Assembly: GCA_052116865.1 (NCBI GenBank)
Contig: JBQKKG010000013.1
Span: 17,037-81,036 of the forward strand
Length of the DNA stretch: 64,000 nt
Direction of reading: 5' to 3'
From: CAUPWF01 sp963515125
GTDB lineage: Bacteria; Bacillota; Clostridia; Lachnospirales; Lachnospiraceae
Below are positions 27,871 to 37,622 of the stretch, piece by piece. Below the pieces are notes generated by a model. That model had not been told where the DNA came from. It was given only the letters and a program-made list of their open reading frames with translations, and ran no database searches. Position numbers and translations under genes: made by a program. The stretch's first letter is position 1. Each line of letters opens with the position of its first letter.

Positions 27871-27931
27871 GGGACGAGGGTGTTGCACAGGAAAAAGGGA
27901 AACTTTTTTCTTGTGAGAAACATCCCCGTCC
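27871..27931. repeat. Long imperfect palindrome (REP-like) before dnaE
   Basis: ggacg..gg.tgtt (27872-27884) pairs with aacatccccgtcc (27919-27931), and cacaggaaaaa with ttttttcttgtg inside, giving about 24 pairs around a short loop. The ends GGGGACG/CGTCC recall palindromes found with single-strand (RAYT/Y1) transposases in Clostridia; no such transposase is in the window. A TTTTT follows at 27937, so it may also act as terminator before dnaE. Confidence 0.55.
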
Positions 27932-27952
27932 TTAGCTTTTTAGGAGGAAATT

Positions 27953-30900
27953 ATGAGTTTTGCACATCTGCATGTCCATACAGAATATAGCCTGCTGGAT
28001 GGCTCTAATAAAATAAAAGAATACGTTGCAAGAGTAAAGGAATTAGGGATGAATAGTGCGGCCATTACAGATCACGGAGTCATGTTTGGAGTGATAGACT
28101 TCTACCGTGCAGCAAAGGCCGTTGGAATTAATCCTATTATTGGCTGTGAAGTATATGTGGCACCGAATTCCAGATTTGACAGGGAGATTGCAGGTGGTGA
28201 AGATCGATATCACCATCTTGTTTTGCTTGCAGAAAATAATGTGGGTTATGAGAATTTGATGAAGATTGTTTCGAAAGGATTTATAGACGGTTATTATTAT
28301 AAGCCGCGAGTGGATGCAGAAGTGCTAGAGATGTACCATGAGGGAATTATAGCATTAAGTGCCTGCCTAGCAGGAGAGGTGCAGCGTAATTTAATGCGAG
28401 GATTGTTCGACGAGGCAAGGAATGCAGCGCGTAAGTATGAGACGATTTTTGGCAAGGGAAATTTTTTCTTGGAGTTACAGGATCATGGACTGCAAGAGCA
28501 GGCAATTGTGAACCAACAATTAGTAAGGCTCGCTACAGAACTTCAGATAGATTTAGTTGCGACCAATGATGTGCATTATACCTATGCAGATGATGAAAGT
28601 TCGCATGATATTTTATTGTGTATACAAACAGGAAAAAAATTGGCAGATGAAAACCGGATGCGCTATGAAGGCGGACAATTTTTTGTCAAGTCAGAAGAAG
28701 AGATGAGACAACTTTTTCCATATGCACTGCAAGCAATTGAGAATACGCAAAAGATCGCAGATCGGTGTCATGTAGAGATAGAATTTGGTATAACAAAGCT
28801 GCCAAAGTATGATGTTCCAGAGGGAATGACTTCTTGGGAGTATTTGAATCAATTATGCTTTGAGGGTCTGCATCGGAGGTATGAGCACCCAGAAGGGGCA
28901 TTAACAGAGCGCTTACACTATGAATTAGACGTCATCAAAACGATGGGATATGTAGATTATTTTCTCATTGTATGGGATTTTATCAAATATGCAAAAGACC
29001 ATGAAATTATGGTTGGGCCGGGACGTGGGTCGGCGGCTGGAAGTATAGTCTCGTATTGTTTAGAGATTACCAACATAGATCCCATACGTTATCAACTGTT
29101 ATTTGAACGCTTTTTGAATCCAGAGCGGGTATCAATGCCCGATATTGATATTGACTTTTGTTATGAGAGACGACAGGAAGTTATCGATTATGTAGTAGAG
29201 AAATATGGTACGGATCGAGTGGTACAAATCGTTACCTTTGGAACTTTGGCTGCAAGAGGTGTGATTCGAGATGTAGGGAGAGTGATGGATCTTCCCTATG
29301 CATTTGTAGATACCATTGCTAAGATGATTCCTACTGAATTAAATATTACCATAGACAAAGCGCTGAAGATGAACGGGGAATTAAGGAAGCTATATGAAGA
29401 AGACAGTCAGGTTAAATACCTCATTGATATGTCTAAGCGTCTAGAAGGACTCCCAAGGCATACGTCCATGCATGCAGCGGGCGTAGTTATTAGCCAGAAA
29501 TCTGTAGATGAATATGTTCCATTATCACGGGCTTCCGATGGTTCTATTACTACCCAATTTACCATGACAACTTTGGAAGAACTAGGACTACTGAAAATGG
29601 ATTTCTTAGGACTTCGTACCTTAACTGTGATACAAAATGCGGTTAAATTGGCAGAGAGAAGTAGCGGAAAGCGGATTGTAATAGATGAGATCAATTACAA
29701 TGATCAGGCCGTGTTAGAATCTATTGGAACTGGGAAAACAGATGGTATATTCCAATTAGAAAGTGCTGGGATGAAAAGCTTTATGAAAGAACTAAAGCCC
29801 CAAAGCTTGGAAGATATTATAGCAGGAATCTCTCTGTATAGACCGGGCCCTATGGACTTTATTCCTCAGTATATCAAAGGGAAAAATGATAAAGAAGCAA
29901 TTACGTATCAGTGCAAAGCATTAGAATCTATATTAGCACCGACCTACGGATGCATTGTATACCAGGAGCAAGTGATGCAAATCGTTCGTGACTTAGCAGG
30001 CTATACGTTAGGGCGCAGTGATTTAGTTCGTCGTGCTATGTCTAAGAAAAAGGGCGATGTAATGGCAAGGGAGCGCCAAAACTTTGTGCATGGAAATCAA
30101 GAAGAAGGTGTACCGGGATGTGTAGCCAATGGGATTGATGAAAAGGTGGCCAATCATATCTATGATGAGATGACTGATTTTGCGAAGTATGCATTTAATA
30201 AATCCCATGCAGCGGCTTATGCTGTAGTGTCGTATCAGACAGCATATTTAAAGTTTTATTATCCAATCGAATTTATGGCGGCTCTTATGACGTCAGTCAT
30301 TGATAATTCATCCAAAGTCGCCGAATATATTTATAGCTGTAGGCAGATGGGAATTCAAATTCTTCCTCCAGATATCAATTTAGGAGAAGGTAATTTCTCG
30401 GTGGACCATGGAAATATTCGCTATGGATTAGCGGCAATCAAAAGCGTAGGTAGACCCGTAATAGATGCCATTGTAATGGAGCGGCAGGCCCATGGTCCAT
30501 ACAAAAATTTAAAAGATTTCATAGAGCGTTTATCTGGAAAAGAAGTGAATAAACGAACGATAGAAAGCTTTATTAAGGCAGGTGCTTTAGATAGTTTTGG
30601 AGCAACGAGAAAACAATGTATGATGATCTATGTTCAGATTGTAGACAATGTAAATCAGTCTAAAAAAACCTCTATGGCTGGACAGATGACCTTGTTTGAC
30701 ATGGTAGGCGAGGAGCAAAAGAAGGAATTCGAAGTTCAGATGCCAGATGTTGGTGAGTATGAAAAGGAGACTTCTTTAGCATTTGAAAAAGAAGTCCTTG
30801 GTGTGTATATCAGTGGACATCCTTTGGAAGAATATGAAGAGAAATGGAAAAGACAGATTTCTGTGACTACATTGGACTTTCAACTAGATGAGGAAACCAA

Positions 30901-31426
30901 CCGGACGAAAGTGCATGATGGAGCCAAAGAAATCGTAGGTGGTATGATTACTGCAAAGACCATTAAACACACGAAGAATAATAAGACCATGGCATTTCTA
31001 ACAATAGAGGATTTGGTGGGAACGGTGGAAGTAGTGGTATTTCCAAAAGACTATGAGGCAAATCGAATGTATCTGGAAGAAGATTCAAAAGTTTTTGTGA
31101 AAGGGCGTGTGTCAGAAGAAGATGAACGTCCAAGCAAATTAATTTGTGAAAAGATTATGCCTTTTGAGCAAACGAAAAAAGAACTTTGGATTCAGTTTGA
31201 AAGTAAAGAAGCATTTTTAAAGGAAGAGCAACTTCTATATGGATATATTCAAGATTCAGATGGCAACGATCCAGTGATTGTATACTGCCAAAAAGAAAAG
31301 GCTATAAAACGATTGCCAGCGAATAGGAATATAGCAATTGAGCCTAACATAATAAGCAGATTGACGAACTATTTTGGTCAAAGCAGGGTAAAAGTTGTCG
31401 AAAAATCCATTGAAAAATTATTTTAG
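27953..31426 (+). CDS. dnaE: DNA polymerase III subunit alpha (DnaE)
   Basis: Replicative C-family polymerase of 1157 aa. N-terminal PHP domain begins FAHLHVHTEYSLLDG; the palm has GPGRGSAAGS and the catalytic Asp pair in PDIDIDF; the fingers include YQEQVMQI; and a C-terminal OB-fold (KHTKNNKTMAFLTIEDLVG) ends the protein. It lacks the zinc-binding and exonuclease insertion of PolC, so in this Firmicute it probably acts with a PolC encoded elsewhere, for lagging-strand or primer extension. AGGAGG precedes the ATG. Confidence 0.96.
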   Translation: MSFAHLHVHTEYSLLDGSNKIKEYVARVKELGMNSAAITDHGVMFGVIDFYRAAKAVGINPIIGCEVYVAPNSRFDREIAGGEDRYHHLVLLAENNVGYENLMKIVSKGFIDGYYYKPRVDAEVLEMYHEGIIALSACLAGEVQRNLMRGLFDEARNAARKYETIFGKGNFFLELQDHGLQEQAIVNQQLVRLATELQIDLVATNDVHYTYADDESSHDILLCIQTGKKLADENRMRYEGGQFFVKSEEEMRQLFPYALQAIENTQKIADRCHVEIEFGITKLPKYDVPEGMTSWEYLNQLCFEGLHRRYEHPEGALTERLHYELDVIKTMGYVDYFLIVWDFIKYAKDHEIMVGPGRGSAAGSIVSYCLEITNIDPIRYQLLFERFLNPERVSMPDIDIDFCYERRQEVIDYVVEKYGTDRVVQIVTFGTLAARGVIRDVGRVMDLPYAFVDTIAKMIPTELNITIDKALKMNGELRKLYEEDSQVKYLIDMSKRLEGLPRHTSMHAAGVVISQKSVDEYVPLSRASDGSITTQFTMTTLEELGLLKMDFLGLRTLTVIQNAVKLAERSSGKRIVIDEINYNDQAVLESIGTGKTDGIFQLESAGMKSFMKELKPQSLEDIIAGISLYRPGPMDFIPQYIKGKNDKEAITYQCKALESILAPTYGCIVYQEQVMQIVRDLAGYTLGRSDLVRRAMSKKKGDVMARERQNFVHGNQEEGVPGCVANGIDEKVANHIYDEMTDFAKYAFNKSHAAAYAVVSYQTAYLKFYYPIEFMAALMTSVIDNSSKVAEYIYSCRQMGIQILPPDINLGEGNFSVDHGNIRYGLAAIKSVGRPVIDAIVMERQAHGPYKNLKDFIERLSGKEVNKRTIESFIKAGALDSFGATRKQCMMIYVQIVDNVNQSKKTSMAGQMTLFDMVGEEQKKEFEVQMPDVGEYEKETSLAFEKEVLGVYISGHPLEEYEEKWKRQISVTTLDFQLDEETNRTKVHDGAKEIVGGMITAKTIKHTKNNKTMAFLTIEDLVGTVEVVVFPKDYEANRMYLEEDSKVFVKGRVSEEDERPSKLICEKIMPFEQTKKELWIQFESKEAFLKEEQLLYGYIQDSDGNDPVIVYCQKEKAIKRLPANRNIAIEPNIISRLTNYFGQSRVKVVEKSIEKLF

Positions 31427-31515
31427 ATAGAGTACAATAATTGCTAAGTGTTAAAATTTAAGCAATATTGAACATAAATGGCAAAAAGTAAATAGTAATG
31501 ATGGAGGGATTAACA

Positions 31516-32490
31516 ATGGCAAAAAAGATTCGCACAATCGGTGTTTTGACAAGTGGTGGAGATGCACCAGGCATGAATGCGGCAATTCGTGCAGTAGTAC
31601 GTACCGCTTTGGGAAGAGGAATTAAAGTAAGAGGAATTAGACGTGGATATGCAGGGCTTTTGAATGAGGATATCATTGATATGACTGCAAGAGACGTATC
31701 GGATACAATTCAACGAGGAGGAACTATTCTTCAAACAGCTCGTTGTAAGGAAATGATGACAGAAGAAGGACAACAAAAAGCTGCAGCAATTTGTAAAAAG
31801 TATGGCATACAAGGACTAGTTGTTATTGGTGGAGATGGGTCATTTAAAGGTGCACAAAAGTTAGCATATCTTGGAATTAATACCATTGGAATCCCTGGAA
31901 CCATTGACCTTGATATAGATTGTACAGAATATACGATTGGATTTGATACCGCTGTGAATACAGCAATGGAGGCTATTGATAAAGTGCGTGACACCTCCAC
32001 ATCACATGAAAGATGTAGTGTGATTGAAGTAATGGGTAGAGATGCGGGATATCTGGCATTGTGGTGTGGCATCGCAAATGGTGCAGAACAGATTTTGCTG
32101 CCAGAAGAACATGATTATAGTGAAGAGAAGATGATTCAAAATATTATTGATAACAGAGAACGTGGAAAGAAGCATTATATTATTATTAATGCTGAAGGCG
32201 TTGGAGATTCTATCAATATGGCAAAGAGAATTGAAGAGGCTACTGGGATGGAGACTAGAGCAACAATCTTAGGGCATATGCAACGCGGAGGCAGCCCGAC
32301 ATGTAAAGATAGAGTCTATGCATCAATCATGGGGGCAAAAGCGGTAGACTTATTATTAGATGGAAAAACAAATCGTGTAGTAGGTTATAAACATGGGGAA
32401 TATATGGATTTTGACATCGACGAAGCGTTAAAGATGAAAAAGGGAATTCCTGATTATCAATATGATATTGCGAAACAACTTTCTATCTAA
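31516..32490 (+). CDS. pfkA: ATP-dependent 6-phosphofructokinase
   Basis: Commits fructose-6-phosphate to glycolysis. The protein (324 aa) starts at 31516 (MAKKIRT), eight bases after GGAGGG; upstream ATGs would overlap that site. It has GVLTSGGDAPGMNA, the nucleotide loop GGDGSFKGA (Gly at the position that distinguishes ATP from pyrophosphate enzymes), GTIDLDI with the catalytic Asp, and the substrate segment MGRDAGYLA. The usual Asn of GTIDND is Leu here. dnaE lies just upstream, as in other Clostridia. Confidence 0.95.
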   Translation: MAKKIRTIGVLTSGGDAPGMNAAIRAVVRTALGRGIKVRGIRRGYAGLLNEDIIDMTARDVSDTIQRGGTILQTARCKEMMTEEGQQKAAAICKKYGIQGLVVIGGDGSFKGAQKLAYLGINTIGIPGTIDLDIDCTEYTIGFDTAVNTAMEAIDKVRDTSTSHERCSVIEVMGRDAGYLALWCGIANGAEQILLPEEHDYSEEKMIQNIIDNRERGKKHYIIINAEGVGDSINMAKRIEEATGMETRATILGHMQRGGSPTCKDRVYASIMGAKAVDLLLDGKTNRVVGYKHGEYMDFDIDEALKMKKGIPDYQYDIAKQLSI

Positions 32491-32550
32491 GAATAGAAAG
32501 ATCAGATGTTTAAAGATTTGACAGTAATTATAATTGCAGATATTTTATGA

Positions 32551-32599
32551 TTCAGCACGAATACATTTTTTACTTTCGTAAACTTGTATTCGTGCTGAA
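32551..32599. repeat. 15-bp perfect hairpin between pfkA and murI
   Basis: ttcagcacgaataca (32551-32565) pairs exactly with 32585-32599; the loop holds a further tttac/gtaaa pair. It follows pfkA by 60 bp and may end its transcript, but no T-run follows. Confidence 0.6.
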
Positions 32600-32686
32600 T
32601 TCGTATGAGTTGTGCCCCTACTTGCCAAAATTGGAATGAAATAGTACAATATGAAAAGTGGTAATAACTGCAAAGGAGAATTAGTT

Positions 32687-33523
32687 GTGAGTATAGAAAG
32701 TAAAAAAGAAGCTCCGATAGGTGTCTTTGACTCAGGGGTTGGCGGATTAACAGTAGCGCGAGAAATTATGCGTCAATTACCAAATGAGAATATTGTGTAT
32801 TTTGGAGATACAGCACGTGTGCCTTATGGTAGCAAATCTAAGGACACAATTATTCGATATTCTAGGCAGATTATTAGGTTTCTGAAAACAAAAAAAGTAA
32901 AGGCAATTGTGATCGCTTGTAATACAGCAAGTGCGCTTGCATTAGATGTTGTTCAAAATGAAATAGATATACCCATTATAGGAGTTGTTGTTCCGGGTGC
33001 ACGTGCGGCTATAGAAGCCACAAAAAGTCAAAAAATAGGTGTGATTGCTACGGAAGCGACAATTCGAAGTGAAATATATACGAAGATTATCCAAGAAAGT
33101 AACCCAAAGATCTCTGTCAGTGGTAAGGCATGCCCGTTATTTGTCCCATTGGTGGAAGAAGGGTTTAAGAAACATAAAGTGACAGGCGAGATGATTGAGT
33201 ACTATTTGGAGGAAATCAAAGAATCGGATATTGATGCCTTAATTCTTGGCTGTACACATTATCCATTACTGAGAAATAGAATCAGGGAATACCTTGGAGA
33301 AAAAATTAATTTGGTGAATCCGGCATATGAGACTGCTATGGATCTAAAGCACTTACTAGAACAAAAAGAGTTGTTAAATGAAAGCTTAGAGCAATGCCAG
33401 ACAACACATGGATCATACTCCTTTTATGTAAGTGATACAGCCGAAAAATTCAAGAATTTTGCAAACTCTATTTTACCATATGATATTGAAACAACGAGAC
33501 AGATAAACATAGAGGAATATTAG
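32687..33523 (+). CDS. murI: Glutamate racemase
   Basis: Supplies D-glutamate for peptidoglycan. The protein (278 aa) has PIGVFDSGVGGLTV (catalytic Asp and Ser region), YFGDTARVPYG, the first catalytic Cys in ACNTASALAL and the second in LGCTHYPLL. The start is a GTG at 32687, nine bases after AAAGGAG; an ATG at 32651 has no such site. It is followed 8 bp later by a DUF1934 gene in one operon. Confidence 0.94.
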   Translation: MSIESKKEAPIGVFDSGVGGLTVAREIMRQLPNENIVYFGDTARVPYGSKSKDTIIRYSRQIIRFLKTKKVKAIVIACNTASALALDVVQNEIDIPIIGVVVPGARAAIEATKSQKIGVIATEATIRSEIYTKIIQESNPKISVSGKACPLFVPLVEEGFKKHKVTGEMIEYYLEEIKESDIDALILGCTHYPLLRNRIREYLGEKINLVNPAYETAMDLKHLLEQKELLNESLEQCQTTHGSYSFYVSDTAEKFKNFANSILPYDIETTRQINIEEY

Positions 33524-33531
33524 GTGAACCA

Positions 33532-34008
33532 ATGACAAAGGATGTATTAGTAAGTATTTCGGGACTTCATTTTGACATGTTAAGTGAACAAAGTTATAAG
33601 GAGGATGAATTAGGCGATGAAACAATTGAAGTCATTACTCCTGCTAATTATTTCTGCAAAAATGGAAAACATTACGTCATATATGACGAGATTGCAGAAG
33701 GCGGTCAGGGCTCTACAAAAAATAAAATAAAAATTACAGGCACAGATACGTTAGAAATTATCAAAAGTGGATTGTTAAATGCACACATGGTTTTTGAACG
33801 GAATAAAAAAAATCTAACTTATTACAACACGCCATTTGGGCAAATGCTGATTGGAGTAAATACCAAGAATATGAATATACTCGTATCAGAGGATGATATT
33901 AGTGTGAAAGTAGACTACGAATTAGATTTGAATCATTCCCCGTTAGCTGATTGTAGAATTAGATTGACTATAAAATCAAAAGAAGCTGGAGATGGGATGC
34001 TTTCATGA
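33532..34008 (+). CDS. DUF1934 (YwiB-like) protein
   Basis: A 158-aa protein of the DUF1934 family, a calycin-like beta-barrel with GNEx-type GKHYVIYDEIAEGGQGSTKNKIKITG and the family's C-terminal LDLNHSPLADCRIRLTIKSK. Function is unknown; the family is conserved near murI and arginyl-tRNA synthetase genes in Clostridia. It overlaps the following MATE gene by 4 bp (ATGA), so the two are translationally coupled. Confidence 0.85.
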   Translation: MTKDVLVSISGLHFDMLSEQSYKEDELGDETIEVITPANYFCKNGKHYVIYDEIAEGGQGSTKNKIKITGTDTLEIIKSGLLNAHMVFERNKKNLTYYNTPFGQMLIGVNTKNMNILVSEDDISVKVDYELDLNHSPLADCRIRLTIKSKEAGDGMLS

Positions 34009-35357
34009 AAAAGCAAATTGATTTGTTGCAAGGACCTATAGTAGGTTCTTTATCAAAATTAGCGTTTCCAATTATGGCCACATCTTTGATTCAGATGGCC
34101 TATAACTTAACGGATATGATATGGATAGGTAGAATTAATAGCAATGCAGTGGCGGCAGTGGGGGCAGCGAGTATGTATCTATGGCTATCCAACGGTGTTG
34201 TAATGATTCCAAGATCTGGCGGTCAAGTAAAGGTGGCACAGTCATTAGGCGCGCAAAGGGAGAAAGAAGCAATTGAATATGCAAGAGGGGCTCTTCAGAT
34301 TGGAATTCTGTTGGGCCTATTCTTTGGTTTGCTCTGTATCATTGGACAACGCAGTCTGATTGGATTCTTTCACCTAAATAGTAGGATAGTTATTGGAGAT
34401 GCAAGAATATATTTAGCCATTGTTGGTGGGGGAGTAATCTTTTCTTTTTTGAATCAAATATTAACCAGTATTATGACGGCCATGGGGAATAGTATTGTTA
34501 CATTTGGAGCTACTTCCGTCGGTTTGGTTGTGAATATTATACTAGATCCCTTACTAATCTTTGGAGTAGGACCATTTCCAAGATTGGGAGTCAAGGGAGC
34601 TGCATTAGCAACTGTGCTTGCTCAACTAATTGTAAGTGTTACCTTTTTGAGAATTATTTGGAACGAACCTAGAATATTTTCTAAGATACAAATGAAGCGA
34701 AGAACGGAGATAACTTATTATAGAGACATCGTTAAAATCGGATTGCCAATTGGTTTACAAAATATGTTTTTTACCGGAATATCGATGATGATTGCTAGGC
34801 TGATTGCTGGATTTGGCGATGCGGCTGTAGCAGTTCAAAAGGTAGGGAGTCAAATAGAATCGATTTCCTGGATGACGGCAGATGGATTTGCAACCGCTGT
34901 GAACTCATTTGTTGCACAAAATTATGGTGCCAGGAATATGGAGCGCATTAAAAAGGGATATGCGACAGCTATTGGAATTATGGTTCTTTGGGGACTCTTT
35001 ACGAGTATAGTGCTGATTGTGTTCCCAGAATGGATATTTCGTGTGTTTATTACAGAAACAGAGATTTTACCAATGGGGGTGGCGTATTTACAAATTCTTG
35101 GAATTTCCCAAGTCTTTATGTGCGTCGAGATTACAACTACAGGGGCATTTCAAGGGTTGGGAAGAACATTGCAACCGTCTATTATGGGGGTAATATTTAC
35201 AGCTATACGTATTCCTTTAGCCATGTTACTGTCTGCTACTGTATTGGAATTAAATGGAATCTGGTGGAGTATTACAATTTCAAGTATTTTGAAAGGTTCG
35301 ATTCTTCCAGTATGGTTCTGCCTGATATTTTATAAGCTAAAAAAACAGCCCATGTAA
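34005..35357 (+). CDS. MATE-family efflux transporter
   Basis: A 450-aa membrane antiporter with about 12 hydrophobic helices arranged as two homologous halves; the signature segments are LSKLAFPIMATSLIQMAYNLTDM and the repeat IVKIGLPIGLQNMFFTGISMM. Such pumps expel cationic drugs or metabolites using Na+ or H+. It is the third gene of the murI-DUF1934 operon, overlapping its predecessor by 4 bp. Substrate unknown. Its stop codon lies inside the terminator hairpin 35343-35369. Confidence 0.9.
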   Translation: MKKQIDLLQGPIVGSLSKLAFPIMATSLIQMAYNLTDMIWIGRINSNAVAAVGAASMYLWLSNGVVMIPRSGGQVKVAQSLGAQREKEAIEYARGALQIGILLGLFFGLLCIIGQRSLIGFFHLNSRIVIGDARIYLAIVGGGVIFSFLNQILTSIMTAMGNSIVTFGATSVGLVVNIILDPLLIFGVGPFPRLGVKGAALATVLAQLIVSVTFLRIIWNEPRIFSKIQMKRRTEITYYRDIVKIGLPIGLQNMFFTGISMMIARLIAGFGDAAVAVQKVGSQIESISWMTADGFATAVNSFVAQNYGARNMERIKKGYATAIGIMVLWGLFTSIVLIVFPEWIFRVFITETEILPMGVAYLQILGISQVFMCVEITTTGAFQGLGRTLQPSIMGVIFTAIRIPLAMLLSATVLELNGIWWSITISSILKGSILPVWFCLIFYKLKKQPM

Positions 35358-35369
35358 CTCATGGGCTGT
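35343..35369. terminator. Terminator overlapping the MATE stop codon
   Basis: 11-bp stem aacagcccatg/catgggctgtt with 5-nt loop containing the TAA stop, A-run before and TTA after; shared by convergent genes. Confidence 0.7.
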
Positions 35370-35385
35370 TATAGTATCATCTGAT

Positions 35386-35829
35386 TTACTTGTCCTTTTT
35401 CATTCTAGCAAAAAAGCCTTTTTTCTTTTGAGGAACCTCAAGTGGTCCACGCATTCCTTTGACTCCAGTAATATAAATTCCGCTTACCACGGCTTTTACT
35501 TCTTTCTTTATAGGAATCATAGCAAAGATTTTTTCATCACACATTAAAGTCATAATCTTTGGTCCAACTTTTGCTTTTACTACAGGCACTTTCGATCTAC
35601 GTAAATACTTTGGTGTGTTATCAACTACCACAGAAGGAAAACCGGCGTCACGTAAACGCATTCTTCCTTTGTCAATAATTAACATGGTTACATTTTGTGC
35701 GGCTGCATCTAACTGCTTTTGTTGTTCTGCTTGTTTCTTTTCCGCTCTTTTTCCTAAAAAGTATAAGGCGATAAGTACGACGATTAAAACAACTAATATA
35801 ATAAGTAAAATTTTAACTGCTAAACTCAC
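35386..35829 (-). CDS. Small membrane-anchored protein of unknown function
   Basis: A 147-aa protein not recognised. It has one N-terminal membrane helix (VKILLIILVVLIVVLIALYFL), a short Lys/Glu/Gln-rich stretch, then a compact domain with alternating hydrophobic residues (NVTMLIIDKGRMRLRDAGFPSVVV, VVKAKVGPKIMTLMCDEKIFAMIPIKKEVKAVVSGIYIT) and a basic tail. The soluble part probably faces the cytoplasm by the positive-inside rule. GTG start with AGGAGG six bases upstream. Single-gene unit. Confidence 0.8.
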   Translation of the reverse strand: MSLAVKILLIILVVLIVVLIALYFLGKRAEKKQAEQQKQLDAAAQNVTMLIIDKGRMRLRDAGFPSVVVDNTPKYLRRSKVPVVKAKVGPKIMTLMCDEKIFAMIPIKKEVKAVVSGIYITGVKGMRGPLEVPQKKKGFFARMKKDK

Positions 35830-35928
35830 GATGACCCTCCTAAATAGTTTATTCTATGAATACTTTTTCACACGTACCATATTGTATCATTGTTTTAGGG
35901 TTAGTGCAAGTAATTTGAGACTTTAGGC

Positions 35929-35956
35929 TTACATTTCTTTCAGAAATGAGTATAAT
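35929..35956 (+). promoter_or_regulatory. Candidate promoter of the cardiolipin synthase gene
   Basis: TTACAT (35929-35934), 16-bp spacer, TATAAT (35951-35956), about 50 bp before the start codon. Confidence 0.45.
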
Positions 35957-36008
35957 AGAGAGGAGTCATATAATTACGGAAAATGAGTGAAAACATAAGG
36001 AGTATGTT

Positions 36009-37484
36009 ATGATAGATACTATTTTTGGAGGAATACAAACAGGAATAGAATGGGTGATGGATAACTTAGTAATTATCAATGTTATTTTAGCATTGTTGAT
36101 TATATTTTTTCAACGTAGAAGACCACAAACAGTATGGACATGGCTTCTAGTACTTTATTTTATTCCAATCTTAGGATTTTTCTTATACTTAATTATTGGT
36201 CAAGATTTTCATAAGATGCATATGTTTAAGATGAAAGAGATAGAAGGAGAGATGAAGTATGCCATCCGAAGGCAGGAGGAGTCGATTTATCGTAAAAAGC
36301 TAAGACTTGCGAATCCAGAGATGGAGCGATTTCAGAATCTAATCCTATATAACTTAGAGGAATCGCAAGCTGTCCTAACGGATAATAATGATGTGCGTAT
36401 TTATACAGATGGAAAGGATAAGTTTCAAGCATTGATCTCAGAGATGGAGAATGCTACACGCTATATTCATATACAATACTATATTATCCGAAATGATGAA
36501 TTATGGAAAGAAATAGAAGAGGTTCTTGTGCGTAAAGTAAGAGAAGGGGTAGAGATTCGTATCTTATTTGATAGTATGGGATGCAGGGGAATGAAGAATC
36601 GTGATTGGGAACATATGGAAAGAGAGGGGATTCAAGTTGCGGAATTTTTCCCGGCCCTGTTAGGAAATCTGCAGCTACGAGTAAACTACCGTAATCACCG
36701 GAAGATTGTGGTCATAGATGGTCGGGTGGGATTTGTAGGCGGATTTAATATAGGGCGTGAGTATTTGGGGTTTGATCAAAAGTTTGGTTACTGGAGAGAC
36801 ACGCATCTTTGTATTGAAGGAGCAGCGGTGACCTCTTTGGCTGTTCGATTTGTGCTAGATTGGAATTATGCGGCGAAAGAGAATTTATTCTTAGAAGATC
36901 GGTTATTTGAAATTCCTATTTACCTAAGAAACGGACGAGATCCAGTACAGATTATATCCAGTGGACCAGATTCTAATAGCCAAGAGATCCGCGATAATTA
37001 TCTAAGGTTGATTCATAAGGCGAGGGATCATGTGTATTTACAGACACCATATTTTATCCCAGATGAAAATATTTTAGATGCACTTCGTATAGCAGCTAAA
37101 TCAGGGATAGATGTAAGAATTATGGTACCTTGTAAACCAGACCATCCATTTGTATATTGGGCAACGTATTCTTATCTTGGGGATATGATTGGAGCTGGAG
37201 CTAAGTGTTATGTATATAACAATGGGTTCTTGCATTCCAAGGTGTTGACTGTGGATGGAATGGTAGCATGTTGTGGAACCGCAAATATGGATATCCGAAG
37301 TTTTCAGCTGAATTTTGAAGTGAACGCTACCATTTACAGCGAGCGTACAGCAGGGCGCTTGGAAAGGGCATTTGAAAATGATATCACGCAATCTACCTTA
37401 GTCAATAGAAAGAAATACGATGAACGAAGTCTTTCTATCAGAATGAAAGAGCAATTTTCCAGATTGCTTTCTCCATTGTTGTAA
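36009..37484 (+). CDS. cls: Cardiolipin synthase
   Basis: Membrane phospholipase-D-family enzyme that joins two phosphatidylglycerols to cardiolipin. The 491-aa protein has two N-terminal helices (NLVIINVILALLIIFFQ and TWLLVLYFIPILGFFLYLIIG) and two HKD motifs, NHRKIVVIDG and HSKVLTVDG, each followed by the GG/GTAN-type segment (GFVGGFNIG, CCGTANMD). Length and order are standard for Firmicute Cls. AAGGAG precedes the ATG. Monocistronic by context. Confidence 0.94.
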   Translation: MIDTIFGGIQTGIEWVMDNLVIINVILALLIIFFQRRRPQTVWTWLLVLYFIPILGFFLYLIIGQDFHKMHMFKMKEIEGEMKYAIRRQEESIYRKKLRLANPEMERFQNLILYNLEESQAVLTDNNDVRIYTDGKDKFQALISEMENATRYIHIQYYIIRNDELWKEIEEVLVRKVREGVEIRILFDSMGCRGMKNRDWEHMEREGIQVAEFFPALLGNLQLRVNYRNHRKIVVIDGRVGFVGGFNIGREYLGFDQKFGYWRDTHLCIEGAAVTSLAVRFVLDWNYAAKENLFLEDRLFEIPIYLRNGRDPVQIISSGPDSNSQEIRDNYLRLIHKARDHVYLQTPYFIPDENILDALRIAAKSGIDVRIMVPCKPDHPFVYWATYSYLGDMIGAGAKCYVYNNGFLHSKVLTVDGMVACCGTANMDIRSFQLNFEVNATIYSERTAGRLERAFENDITQSTLVNRKKYDERSLSIRMKEQFSRLLSPLL

Positions 37485-37622
37485 TTATGAAGATATTCTT
37501 AAATTATAGGAGGAAAGAGTGAAATTATTGTGAAATCTAGCAAAAGACTTTTCTTTAAGACAAAATTATGTTATAACGAAATAGTGTTTACTTAAAAAAG
37601 AGAAAATATAAGAGGTGTAAAA

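Noticed and set aside
34988..35335. 115-codon open frame inside the MATE gene
   Set aside because: Composition (Tyr, Arg, Asn rich, no pattern) is that of a shifted frame of a membrane protein gene; the MATE frame is conserved across the whole stretch.
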